NCBI GenBank assembly: GCA_023301015.1
Contig: JALZVI010000059.1
Coordinates: forward strand, 1-6,439
Reading direction: 5' to 3'
Origin: Rickettsiales bacterium
Lineage (GTDB): Bacteria > Pseudomonadota > Alphaproteobacteria > Rickettsiales > 21-14-0-20-44-7
DNA length: 6,439 bases
In this document: piece after piece, positions 1 to 6,407 of the stretch
Numbering within the stretch: position 1 is the first letter of the stretch
Layout of the letters: the number at the start of each line of letters is the position of its first letter
Made by a program: the position numbers and the translations under genes
The notes under the pieces: generated by a model
What the model was told of the DNA's origin: nothing
The model's input: the letters and a program-made list of their open reading frames with translations, nothing else
Database searches by the model: none

Positions 1-639
1 GCGTGAGAAACGCTGAAACGCCGATTGAAGGGACAACAAAAAATTGGCGTGGCAGAAATTGCCAAAGTTCATGACGGCGATTTCCGCATGACAGCAAACC
101 AAAACTTGATGATCGCGCAAGTGAGCGACGAAAAACGCCCAGAAATTGAGCGCCTGATTAAAGAATATGACCTCGACGGATTTGAGAATGCATCTGGCAT
201 GTTCCTAAACTCAATGGCCTGCGTTTCCCTACCAACTTGCGGACTTGCACTAGCCGAATCTGAGCGCTATTTGCCTAGTTTGATTGAAAAAATTGTTGAA
301 AGCAGCGGCCTAGACACTGACGATATCGTCGTGCGCATGACAGGCTGCCCGAACGGCTGTGCCCGTCCATATCTGGCCGAAATTGGCTTCGTTGGAACTG
401 GCCCTGGGAAATATAATATGTATCTAGGCGGCGCTCATAATGGCGACCGCTTGAGCAAATTATACTCAAAAGATCAGACCGAAGAAGATATTGTGGCAAA
501 GCTAACACCAATGCTTCAAGCCTATGCGAAAGAACGAGAAGAGGGAGAAAGCTTCGGCGACTACGTGATTCGCGCTGACCTAGTGGCAGAGACAACTGGC
601 GGCAATAACTTCCATGACAATCTGAAACTCGTTAGTTAA
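1..639 (+). CDS. cysI: Sulfite reductase hemoprotein (beta) subunit, C-terminal part, 5' truncated, apparent frameshift
   Basis: This is the C-terminal third of assimilatory sulfite reductase, which reduces sulfite to sulfide with six electrons for cysteine synthesis in the cytoplasm. The cysteines that bind the 4Fe-4S cluster and bridge to siroheme are present: C-x5-C in ACVSLPTC (codons 220-222 and 238-240) and C-x3-C in TGCPNGC (346-348 and 358-360). Other family signatures are [29 protein letters not shown] and the C-terminal [17 protein letters not shown], which resemble E. coli CysI (about 570 residues). The gene is cut by the left edge. The conserved frame has a stop at 4-6, while upstream family-like sequence ([13 protein letters not shown]) lies in the frame starting at base 3, so the coding sequence seems to switch frame at the A-run 38-43. 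The TTG at 25 is not a credible start. The TAA stop overlaps the next gene's ATG. Family is certain; whether the gene is intact is not. Confidence 0.9.
38..43 (+). other. A6 homopolymer: probable frameshift site in cysI
   Basis: Upstream of this run the plausible CysI reading is the frame starting at base 3; downstream it is the frame starting at base 1. Removing one A gives the continuous reading [15 protein letters not shown], which lines up with the KTGLLEIAKIH region of E. coli CysI. Left uncorrected, the upstream frame ends at a TGA at 72-74. A sequencing or assembly miscall, a real one-base insertion, or slippage could each explain it. Only about 13 upstream codons are visible, which limits certainty. 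Confidence 0.6.
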
Positions 640-1448
640 TGCCCCGCATAATCCACGACCAATCCCACCGCGCTGAGCAAGCCTTTGCCTTGCGGGCTGA
701 GTTGGAGAAGTTGGAGTTGCGGCGCGAGGTTATCATATCATGCGGCTTGGAAGTTGCAGAGCAAGCGCGCTCGGAGAAGGGCGATTCATTCATATGCTCG
801 ATTGGCGATGCTGGCGATGTGCGTGCGGAATTTAACGCACTGATTATGCCTAATCATGAGCCACTGCCAGAGCACGATAATATCATCAAAACCACAGGGC
901 TATTGAACAAGTTTTCGCCAGAATATATTGCCAAAATAAACACAGAAAATTTCTCATCAATGCAAAAACCATGCTTCTCCGTTTTCCTAGGAGGTCGTCA
1001 TGTTGGCGGCAATGTTTCACTTGAAGACGTGCGAGAAATTGCCGAATTACTGAATAAAAGCGCAGCATCCGCCTTACTATCCAACTCAAAGCGCACCGAA
1101 AAAGGACTGTTGCAAGAACTTGGGGGGCGTCTAAAAATCCCATTCGAGATTTACGACTATAACTACGATGGAATCGCCGCCAATCCCTACGAAGCAATGC
1201 TCAGCGCATGTGACGTGGCAATTACAACGGCAGATTCGGCGCGGATGATGAGCGAAATTTGCTCAAGCGGGAAGGCGGCATATATATACTCACCTCAAAA
1301 CTTGCATTTTTCTTACGCCGCGCTGCGTGACAAGCTGTCGGGGCAGGGCTATGCGCATGATTTGAAGGGCATAGATGCCGAAATTACGCCAACAAAATTA
1401 CTACAAGAAGCAAAAAAAGTTGCCGCAATCATCGCGAATCAGCTATAA
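639..1448 (+). CDS. ELM1-family (mitochondrial fission ELM1-like, formerly DUF1022) protein
   Basis: The 269-residue protein has the ELM1/DUF1022 layout. There is a degenerate N-terminal segment (IIHDQSHRAEQAFALRAEL, about 4-22), then a I-M-P-N-H-E strand and N-I-I-K-T-T-G-L-L-N-K-F-S-P-E (about 69-95). A glycine-rich V-F-L-G-G-R-H follows at 115-121, then SNSKRTEK (148-155), and the best-conserved block, NPYEAMLSACD and TTADSARMMSEICSSGKAAYIY (182-217). That last block resembles the nucleotide-sugar-binding half of GT-B glycosyltransferases. Plant ELM1 helps recruit dynamin to mitochondria; the bacterial role is not established, and a sugar-transfer role is only inference from the fold. I see no signal peptide or membrane segment. 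It seems shorter than many family members (often 300 or more residues), mainly at the N-terminus. The ATG shares its A with the cysI TAA stop and has no clear Shine-Dalgarno, suggesting translational coupling. Family assignment is fairly confident; function is unknown. Confidence 0.78.
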   Translation: MPRIIHDQSHRAEQAFALRAELEKLELRREVIISCGLEVAEQARSEKGDSFICSIGDAGDVRAEFNALIMPNHEPLPEHDNIIKTTGLLNKFSPEYIAKINTENFSSMQKPCFSVFLGGRHVGGNVSLEDVREIAELLNKSAASALLSNSKRTEKGLLQELGGRLKIPFEIYDYNYDGIAANPYEAMLSACDVAITTADSARMMSEICSSGKAAYIYSPQNLHFSYAALRDKLSGQGYAHDLKGIDAEITPTKLLQEAKKVAAIIANQL

Positions 1449-1455
1449 ATTAGGC

Positions 1456-3474
1456 ATGGATCTGTTCGAGCAATCAATCGCGAAAAATCGCCACGCATAT
1501 TTGGCTGCCGAAATCCGCCGCCATGACACCGCCTATTATGTGAACGACACTCCGCAAATTTCAGACGCTGATTATGACTCGCTCCGCCGTGAGCTGGAAG
1601 ATCTTGAGGTAAAGTTGCCAGAGCTAAAAACAGCCAGTTCCCCAAGCCAAAAAGTTGGAGCAAAGCCGTCGCGCAAATTCAGCAAAATGCGTCATACAGT
1701 GCCGATGCTTTCGCTTGGAAATGCGTTCTCGGAAGATGATGTGACCGATTTTTACGAGCGTGTGCGCAAGTTCCTTTCACTGCCCGCCGAAGAAGAGGTT
1801 GAGATTTTTTGCGAGCCGAAAATTGACGGCCTTTCCATCAGCCTGCATTATGTAAACGGTAAGTTCACACAGGGTGCAACGCGCGGTGACGGCGAGGAAG
1901 GTGAAGATGTGACAGAGAATTTACTGACTATCGACGCAATCCCCAAGGAGATCGATTACAAAGAAAACTTGCTTGTTCGTGGCGAGATTTATATGTCACA
2001 TGCAGACTTTGCGCAGCTGAATAAAAGACAAGAAGAAGCTGGCGAAAGTGCATTTGCAAACCCACGAAACGCAGCAGCTGGGAGCTTGCGCCAACTGGAC
2101 ACATCAGTCACAGCTAGCCGTAAATTGGAAATTTTCGCTTATGCCATTGCGGGAGCAGATAGCTTTGCAGAAACGCAAACTGGAGCAATTGAGCGTTTGC
2201 AGCAACTAGGATTCCCCACAAATACATTAAACTATTGCACTAACAACCCAACTCAAGTCATTGATAATTATAATAAAATATCAGAAGCTCGTTCGCAGAT
2301 GGAGTATGACATTGACGGGATGGTGTATAAGGTTAATCGCTTTGATTGGCAGGCGAGAATGGGCGCTTTGGCGCGCACACCACGCTGGGCAGTTGCGCAT
2401 AAATTCCCCGCAGAGCAGGCCAAAACGGTGCTGGAGGCAATTACGATTCAGGTTGGACGAACGGGCGCACTAACTCCTGTCGCAGAACTGAAGCCGATCA
2501 CAGTTGGCGGCGTGGTTGTGAGCCGCGCGACTCTGCATAATGAAGACGAAATTGCACGCAAGGACATCCGCGTTGGCGACACGGTTTTGCTGCAACGGGC
2601 AGGGGATGTTATTCCGCAAATTGTGGCCGTTGATTTGGAAAAACGCCCCCCAAATTCCGCAGCTTTTGAGCCGCTAACACATTGCCCTATTTGCGGCAGC
2701 GAGGCGCTGAGAGATGAGGGCGAAGTGGTGCGCAGGTGCAGCGGTGGCATGGCTTGCAGCGCACAGGCAGCGGAAGGGCTGAAGCATTTTGTGTCACGTC
2801 AAGCGCTGGATATTGATGGTTTCGGCGCGCAGTATATCGAAGATTTCTACGCAAGCGGGTTGGTACGCGAGCCAGCGGATATATTCAAAATTTCGGCTGA
2901 AGATTTAGCTGGCAAAGAAGGCTGGAAAAACAAGTCTATCAACAATCTTCTCGCGGCAATTGCGGAACGGCGCGAGGTTGAATTTCCACGCTTTTTATTC
3001 GCCCTCGGAATTCGTCACATTGGTTTAGGCACGGCAAAGCTGTTGGCGAAAAATTATACAAGCTTCGAAAATCTGCAAGCACATATGGACGTAGAAGAAA
3101 TTTGCCAGATAGATGGAATTGGAGGGAAGGCTGCTGAGGCCTTGGTTGGATATTTTGATAACGACAAAAATAGCCTTATTATCAGTGAGTTGCTCGAGCA
3201 AATGAATGTTAAAGATCACGTTATCAAAACGCTTGAATCTGAACTGACTGACAAGAAAATTGTGTTCACTGGCTCGCTCACAAAAATGAGCCGTGACGAG
3301 GCGAAGGCGCAAGCGGAGCGTTTGGGGGCAAAAGTTTCCAGCTCAATCTCTACCAAAACTGACATTCTAGTCGCGGGCGAGGGCGCTGGCAGCAAGCTGA
3401 AAAAGGCGACTGAACTTGGTATAAAAACAATGACCGAGCAGGAATGGCTTGAGCTTGTGGAGCAAAAAGGGTAA
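1456..3474 (+). CDS. ligA: NAD-dependent DNA ligase LigA
   Basis: LigA seals nicks with 3'-OH and 5'-phosphate ends during replication and repair, using NAD+ as adenylate donor. From the ATG at 1456 the protein is 672 residues, against 671 for E. coli LigA. Domains in order: Ia NMN-binding segment with YYVNDTPQISDADYD (27-41); adenylation domain with nucleophile K122 in EPKIDG and the TRGDGEEGEDVTEN loop (142-155); OB fold (about 320-400); a four-cysteine zinc finger, C410, C413, C428 and C434, with the same spacing as E. coli; helix-hairpin-helix repeats (about 450-570); and a C-terminal BRCT domain (about 597-670, starting LTDKKIVFTGSL). All key residues are present. The frame is open upstream and an ATG at 1375 exists, but it would overlap ELM1 by 74 bases and add 27 basic, non-family residues, so 1456 is preferred. 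It starts 7 bases after the ELM1 stop; only a weak AGG is seen, too close to the ATG. Expected to be essential. Confidence 0.97.
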   Translation: MDLFEQSIAKNRHAYLAAEIRRHDTAYYVNDTPQISDADYDSLRRELEDLEVKLPELKTASSPSQKVGAKPSRKFSKMRHTVPMLSLGNAFSEDDVTDFYERVRKFLSLPAEEEVEIFCEPKIDGLSISLHYVNGKFTQGATRGDGEEGEDVTENLLTIDAIPKEIDYKENLLVRGEIYMSHADFAQLNKRQEEAGESAFANPRNAAAGSLRQLDTSVTASRKLEIFAYAIAGADSFAETQTGAIERLQQLGFPTNTLNYCTNNPTQVIDNYNKISEARSQMEYDIDGMVYKVNRFDWQARMGALARTPRWAVAHKFPAEQAKTVLEAITIQVGRTGALTPVAELKPITVGGVVVSRATLHNEDEIARKDIRVGDTVLLQRAGDVIPQIVAVDLEKRPPNSAAFEPLTHCPICGSEALRDEGEVVRRCSGGMACSAQAAEGLKHFVSRQALDIDGFGAQYIEDFYASGLVREPADIFKISAEDLAGKEGWKNKSINNLLAAIAERREVEFPRFLFALGIRHIGLGTAKLLAKNYTSFENLQAHMDVEEICQIDGIGGKAAEALVGYFDNDKNSLIISELLEQMNVKDHVIKTLESELTDKKIVFTGSLTKMSRDEAKAQAERLGAKVSSSISTKTDILVAGEGAGSKLKKATELGIKTMTEQEWLELVEQKG

Positions 3475-3475
3475 T

Positions 3476-3480
3476 AGGAG
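3476..3480 (+). promoter_or_regulatory. Shine-Dalgarno for thrC (AGGAG)
   Basis: AGGAG lies in the 9-base gap between the ligA stop and the thrC ATG. The spacer is only 3 bases, shorter than the usual 5-9. It is still the clearest correctly placed ribosome-binding site of any gene start in the window, and it supports the ATG at 3484. Confidence 0.65.
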
Positions 3481-3483
3481 ATT

Positions 3484-4872
3484 ATGAAATATATCAGCAC
3501 GCGTGGGCGGGATTCGGCGGACGGATTTCGCGAGGTAATTATGAAGGGCTTGGCCTCGGATGGCGGGCTGTTCGTGCCTGAGAGCTATCCTGAGTTTTCG
3601 GCAGAGAAAATCGCGAGCTTTAAGGATTTGAGCTATCCAGCGTTGGCGCTGGAGGTGATTTCGCCGTATATCGGCGATGACATTGCGCGTGCAGATTTGC
3701 AGGCAATTTTGGAAAATGCATATTCCACAGAGAATTTCCGCGAGGCGGCAATTGCGCCGCTGAAAGACCTTGGACATGACCAGCATTTGCTGGAGCTTTT
3801 CCACGGCCCCACGCTGGCTTTTAAGGACTTTGCGTTGCAATTGCTGGGCAAGTTTTTCAACCATTTTCTGGCGGAATCTGGCGAGCAAATCAACATTCTG
3901 GGCGCGACTTCGGGCGACACTGGTTCGGCCGCAATTGCAGGCTGTGCGGGGATGAGCAACGTGAATGTGTTTATTTTACACCCTAAAGGCCGAGTTTCTG
4001 ACGTGCAGCGCAAGCAGATGACGACGATTTTGGCTGACAACGTGCATAACATCGCGCTGGAAGGGAGCTTTGACGACTGTCAGAACATCGTAAAGGAGCT
4101 GTTTGCTGACGCTCCGTTCAAGAAATCGCACACGCTTTCGGCCGTGAACTCTATCAATTGGGGACGGATTTTGGCGCAGGTGGTCTATTATTTCCACGCC
4201 GCATTACAGCTTGGAGCGCCGAGTAGGGCGGTTTCATTCTCTGTTCCGACGGGTAATTTTGGCGACATTTTAGCGGGTTGGATCGCGCATAAGATGGGAT
4301 TGCCGATTGAAAAATTGGTGATTGCGACGAATGAAAATGACATATTGCATCGCTTTATGGAGACTGGCGAGTATAAGAAAGCGGCTACGACTCACACGAT
4401 TTCTCCGAGCATGGACATTCAAATTTCCAGCAACTTTGAGCGCTTGCTGTTTGAATATCACGGGCGTGACGCAGAGGCGATTGACCACAAAATTCGCGAG
4501 CTAAAAATGGCTGGGTATTTCAAGGTTGAAGACGATGTGCTGGCTAAAATTCGTGAGCTGTTCGCCAGTGCACGGGTGGATGACAAGGAAACTATGCGTA
4601 TTATTCACGAGATTTATGACGAGAATAAAGAGGTTCTTGATCCGCACACGGCAATTGGCGCTCGTGCGGCGCAGATGCACAAAGGCGATGCGCCGATGGT
4701 GGCGCTGGCAACGGCTCATCCCGCGAAATTCCCCGATGCTGTTGAAAATGCTTGCGGCGTGCAACCTGAGCTGCCAGAGCATTTGCAGGATCTGTTTGAT
4801 CGCAAAGAGCGCATGAACGAGCTGCCTAATGACGCAGCGGCGGTAAAACAGTTTGTGCTGGACAATAGCTAA
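3484..4872 (+). CDS. thrC: Threonine synthase (PLP-dependent)
   Basis: Threonine synthase converts O-phospho-homoserine to threonine and phosphate, the last step of threonine synthesis, in the cytoplasm with pyridoxal phosphate. The 462-residue protein starts with the N-terminal family signature MKYISTRG and ASDGGLFVPE. The PLP-binding lysine is K114 in HGPTLAFKDF. Other active-site motifs are GATSGDTGSAA (140-150), NSINWGRI (222-229) and VPTGNFGDILAGW (254-266, phosphate-binding glycine/asparagine loop). The C-terminus holds the conserved LDPHTAIGA and LATAHPAKFPDAV segments. Length and motifs fit the longer proteobacterial form (E. coli ThrC is 428). No truncation or missing residue is seen. 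It lies 9 bases after ligA and is probably co-transcribed with it. No other threonine-pathway gene is in the window, so control must come from an upstream promoter or one hidden within ligA. Confidence 0.97.
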   Translation: MKYISTRGRDSADGFREVIMKGLASDGGLFVPESYPEFSAEKIASFKDLSYPALALEVISPYIGDDIARADLQAILENAYSTENFREAAIAPLKDLGHDQHLLELFHGPTLAFKDFALQLLGKFFNHFLAESGEQINILGATSGDTGSAAIAGCAGMSNVNVFILHPKGRVSDVQRKQMTTILADNVHNIALEGSFDDCQNIVKELFADAPFKKSHTLSAVNSINWGRILAQVVYYFHAALQLGAPSRAVSFSVPTGNFGDILAGWIAHKMGLPIEKLVIATNENDILHRFMETGEYKKAATTHTISPSMDIQISSNFERLLFEYHGRDAEAIDHKIRELKMAGYFKVEDDVLAKIRELFASARVDDKETMRIIHEIYDENKEVLDPHTAIGARAAQMHKGDAPMVALATAHPAKFPDAVENACGVQPELPEHLQDLFDRKERMNELPNDAAAVKQFVLDNS

Positions 4873-4884
4873 CTCCTGAGTGGC

Positions 4885-4920
4885 TATTATGGAAACACGC
4901 TTCGCTTACTTTCCATAATA
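4885..4920 (+). repeat. Perfect 11-bp inverted repeat after thrC (possible transcription terminator)
   Basis: TATTATGGAAA (4885-4895) is matched exactly by its reverse complement TTTCCATAATA (4910-4920) around a 14-base loop. The loop contains GCTTCGC (4899-4905), whose minus-strand form GCGAAGC is a known very stable DNA mini-hairpin. The element begins 12 bases after the thrC stop, where a terminator would be expected. However, the stem is AT-rich and is followed by AATAATTAT rather than a T-run on either strand, so it is not a canonical intrinsic terminator. It could instead be a transcript-stabilising 3' hairpin or one copy of a dispersed palindromic repeat. Confidence 0.7.
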
Positions 4921-4953
4921 ATAATTATACGATCGAGGCAGCTGTCACTTCAC

Positions 4954-4966
4954 ACATTAATAATGT
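4954..4966. other. Short palindrome upstream of the gltX promoter (possible operator)
   Basis: ACATTA and TAATGT form 6-bp arms around a single A, ending 3 bases before the proposed -35 box. A second perfect 8-bp palindrome, TAGCGCTA, lies at 4977-4984 inside the -35/-10 spacer. Either could bind a regulator. Palindromes this short are common in AT-rich spacers and no known operator is recognised. Confidence 0.2.
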
Positions 4967-4969
4967 AGA

Positions 4970-4998
4970 TTGATAATAGCGCTAACTTCGATTATAAC
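4970..4998 (+). promoter_or_regulatory. Sigma-70-like promoter for gltX
   Basis: A -35 box TTGATA (4970-4975) and a -10 box TATAAC (4993-4998) each match the consensus at five of six positions and are separated by exactly 17 bases. The usual start point, 6-8 bases after the -10 box, falls at or within about two bases of the gltX ATG at 5005. The mRNA would therefore be leaderless or nearly so. The boxes were found by eye; no transcript data are available. Confidence 0.6.
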
Positions 4999-5004
4999 AG
5001 CGGC

Positions 5005-6369
5005 ATGACACAAAAACCTATCATCACACGCTTTGCGCCTTCTCCAACGGGATATCTTCACATTGGCGGCGCACGAACTGCGCTTTTTAATTATCTATTT
5101 GCCAAAGCAAATGGCGGCAAGTTTTTGCTACGGATCGAGGACACTGACGCTGAGAGATCGACTCCTGAAGCGGTGCAAGCAATTTTGGACGGGATGATTT
5201 GGCTAGGCCTAGAAGCTGATGAAAAGCCAACTTTTCAAATGGCGAGAGCTAGGCGACACGCAGAAGTTGCTGCTGAACTGCTGAAGGCAGGAAAGGCATA
5301 TGAGTGCTATGTTTCGGCTGAAGAATTGACGGAGTGGCGCGACGAGCATCCGCATGAGAAATTCCGTAGCCCTTATCGCAATGGCAACCGCCCTGCTCCA
5401 TCAGGAACCCTTCCTACAGTGCGTTTGAAAGCACCTGATGACGGCGAATTGACGATTAATGACGCTGTGCAAGGCGAGGTGAAAGTGCAGGCGAAAGAGC
5501 TGGACGACATGATTTTGCTCCGCTCCGACGGCACGCCAACATATATGCTGGCCGTGGTTGTTGATGATTTTGACATGGATATTTCACACGTAATTCGTGG
5601 CGACGACCATCTGACAAACGCGCTACGCCAAAAGTTGATTTATGACGCGATGGACTGGGAAACTCCAATTTTTGCTCACATCCCGCTAATCCACGGAGAA
5701 GATGGCAAAAAACTCTCTAAACGCCACGGTGCGCTTGGGATTGAGGAATATCGCGATATGGGATATTTACCTGAAACAATGCGTAATTACCTCCTCCGCC
5801 TCGGCTGGTCGCATGGTGATGACGAGGTGATTTCGGACGCGCAAGCGATTGAGTGGTTCAACTTGGATGCCATTGGCAAAGCCCCTGCTCGACTTGATTT
5901 CGCGAAAATGGCGGATTTAAATGGCCAATATATGAGCAATGCAGATGACTCACGAATTCTCAACGCTCTTGGTGAATTGGAACTGATTTCTGGCAATTCT
6001 GAGAAATTGCGCGCCGCCCTACCATTCCTAAAAGAACGCTCAAACACGCTGCATGCCTTGGTTGCAGATGCAAGATGGATTGACGCAAATGTGCCGCTGA
6101 GAATGGACGAGAAAGCCACAAAGATGCACGGAAAAGCGGATAAGGATATTTTGGCAGCTGCTACGGCGGCGCTAGAAGCGGTTGCTGATTGGTCGAAAGA
6201 CAATGTGGAAGCTGCGCTTAGTGGTTTTATGGAGCAAAATGGCTATAAGTTCGGTCAAGTCGGCCCTGCCCTTCGCGCATTATTGACAGGCACAATGCAG
6301 TCACCAGGGATATTTGACGTGATGGCGGTGCTTGGAAAAGACGACACGCTAGCTAGGTTGCGGGCTTAA
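5005..6369 (+). CDS. gltX: Glutamyl-tRNA synthetase, alphaproteobacterial type
   Basis: This class I aminoacyl-tRNA synthetase attaches glutamate to tRNA using ATP, in the cytoplasm. The 454-residue protein has the N-terminal Rossmann fold with the HIGH-type motif HIGG (19-22, after TRFAPSPTGYL), LLRIEDTD, and RSDGTPTYMLAVVVDD. HVIRGDDHLTN and the KMSKS-type motif KLSKRHG (236-242) follow, then an alpha-helical anticodon-binding region (about residue 320 onward). The ATG at 5005 must be right because the family core starts by residue 6. No Shine-Dalgarno is visible. In the zinc-motif region only one cysteine remains (C101 in YECYV, where E. coli has C-x-C), so this enzyme probably lacks the zinc site, as many family members do. 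Alphaproteobacteria often carry two GluRS genes, one of which may charge tRNA-Gln for later amidation; specificity cannot be read here. It appears to be transcribed separately from thrC. Confidence 0.97.
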   Translation: MTQKPIITRFAPSPTGYLHIGGARTALFNYLFAKANGGKFLLRIEDTDAERSTPEAVQAILDGMIWLGLEADEKPTFQMARARRHAEVAAELLKAGKAYECYVSAEELTEWRDEHPHEKFRSPYRNGNRPAPSGTLPTVRLKAPDDGELTINDAVQGEVKVQAKELDDMILLRSDGTPTYMLAVVVDDFDMDISHVIRGDDHLTNALRQKLIYDAMDWETPIFAHIPLIHGEDGKKLSKRHGALGIEEYRDMGYLPETMRNYLLRLGWSHGDDEVISDAQAIEWFNLDAIGKAPARLDFAKMADLNGQYMSNADDSRILNALGELELISGNSEKLRAALPFLKERSNTLHALVADARWIDANVPLRMDEKATKMHGKADKDILAAATAALEAVADWSKDNVEAALSGFMEQNGYKFGQVGPALRALLTGTMQSPGIFDVMAVLGKDDTLARLRA

Positions 6370-6388
6370 CTCTATAGCCAGACAACCC

Positions 6389-6407
6389 CTGCCAACTAAA
6401 TCGGCAG
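6389..6407. terminator. Weak hairpin between gltX and the right edge
   Basis: CTGCC (6389-6393) and GGCAG (6403-6407) can form a 5-bp GC-rich stem with a 9-base loop, 20 bases after the gltX stop. It could serve transcription ending from either side of a convergent junction. No T-run follows on either strand, so support is weak. Confidence 0.25.

Noticed and set aside
25..639. TTG at 25 as the start of a complete 204-residue protein
   Set aside because: The homologous region is internal to CysI, and family-like sequence continues upstream in another frame, so this is only the first possible start after a frame break.
1412..1418. A7 run near the ELM1 3' end as a slippage site making an ELM1-LigA fusion
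   Set aside because: A +1 shift here would indeed enter the ligA frame, but both proteins are complete as separate genes and no fusion of these families is known to me.
1375..1455. Upstream ATG at 1375 as the ligA start
   Set aside because: It would add 27 lysine-rich residues unlike LigA and overlap the ELM1 gene by 74 bases; the ATG at 1456 gives the normal length of 672.
3367..3888. 173-codon minus-strand open frame across the ligA-thrC junction
   Set aside because: It is antisense to two well-supported genes, its translation matches no family I recognise, and its composition looks like a reverse-frame shadow.
4921..4953. TATACGAT near 4926-4934 as an alternative -10 box for gltX
   Set aside because: No acceptable -35 box lies 16-18 bases upstream (that position is inside the inverted repeat), and the promoter at 4970-4998 is clearly better.
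5787..6203. 138-codon minus-strand open frame inside gltX
   Set aside because: Low-complexity Ser/Ala-rich translation typical of the antisense of an Ala/Glu-rich coding region; no family features.
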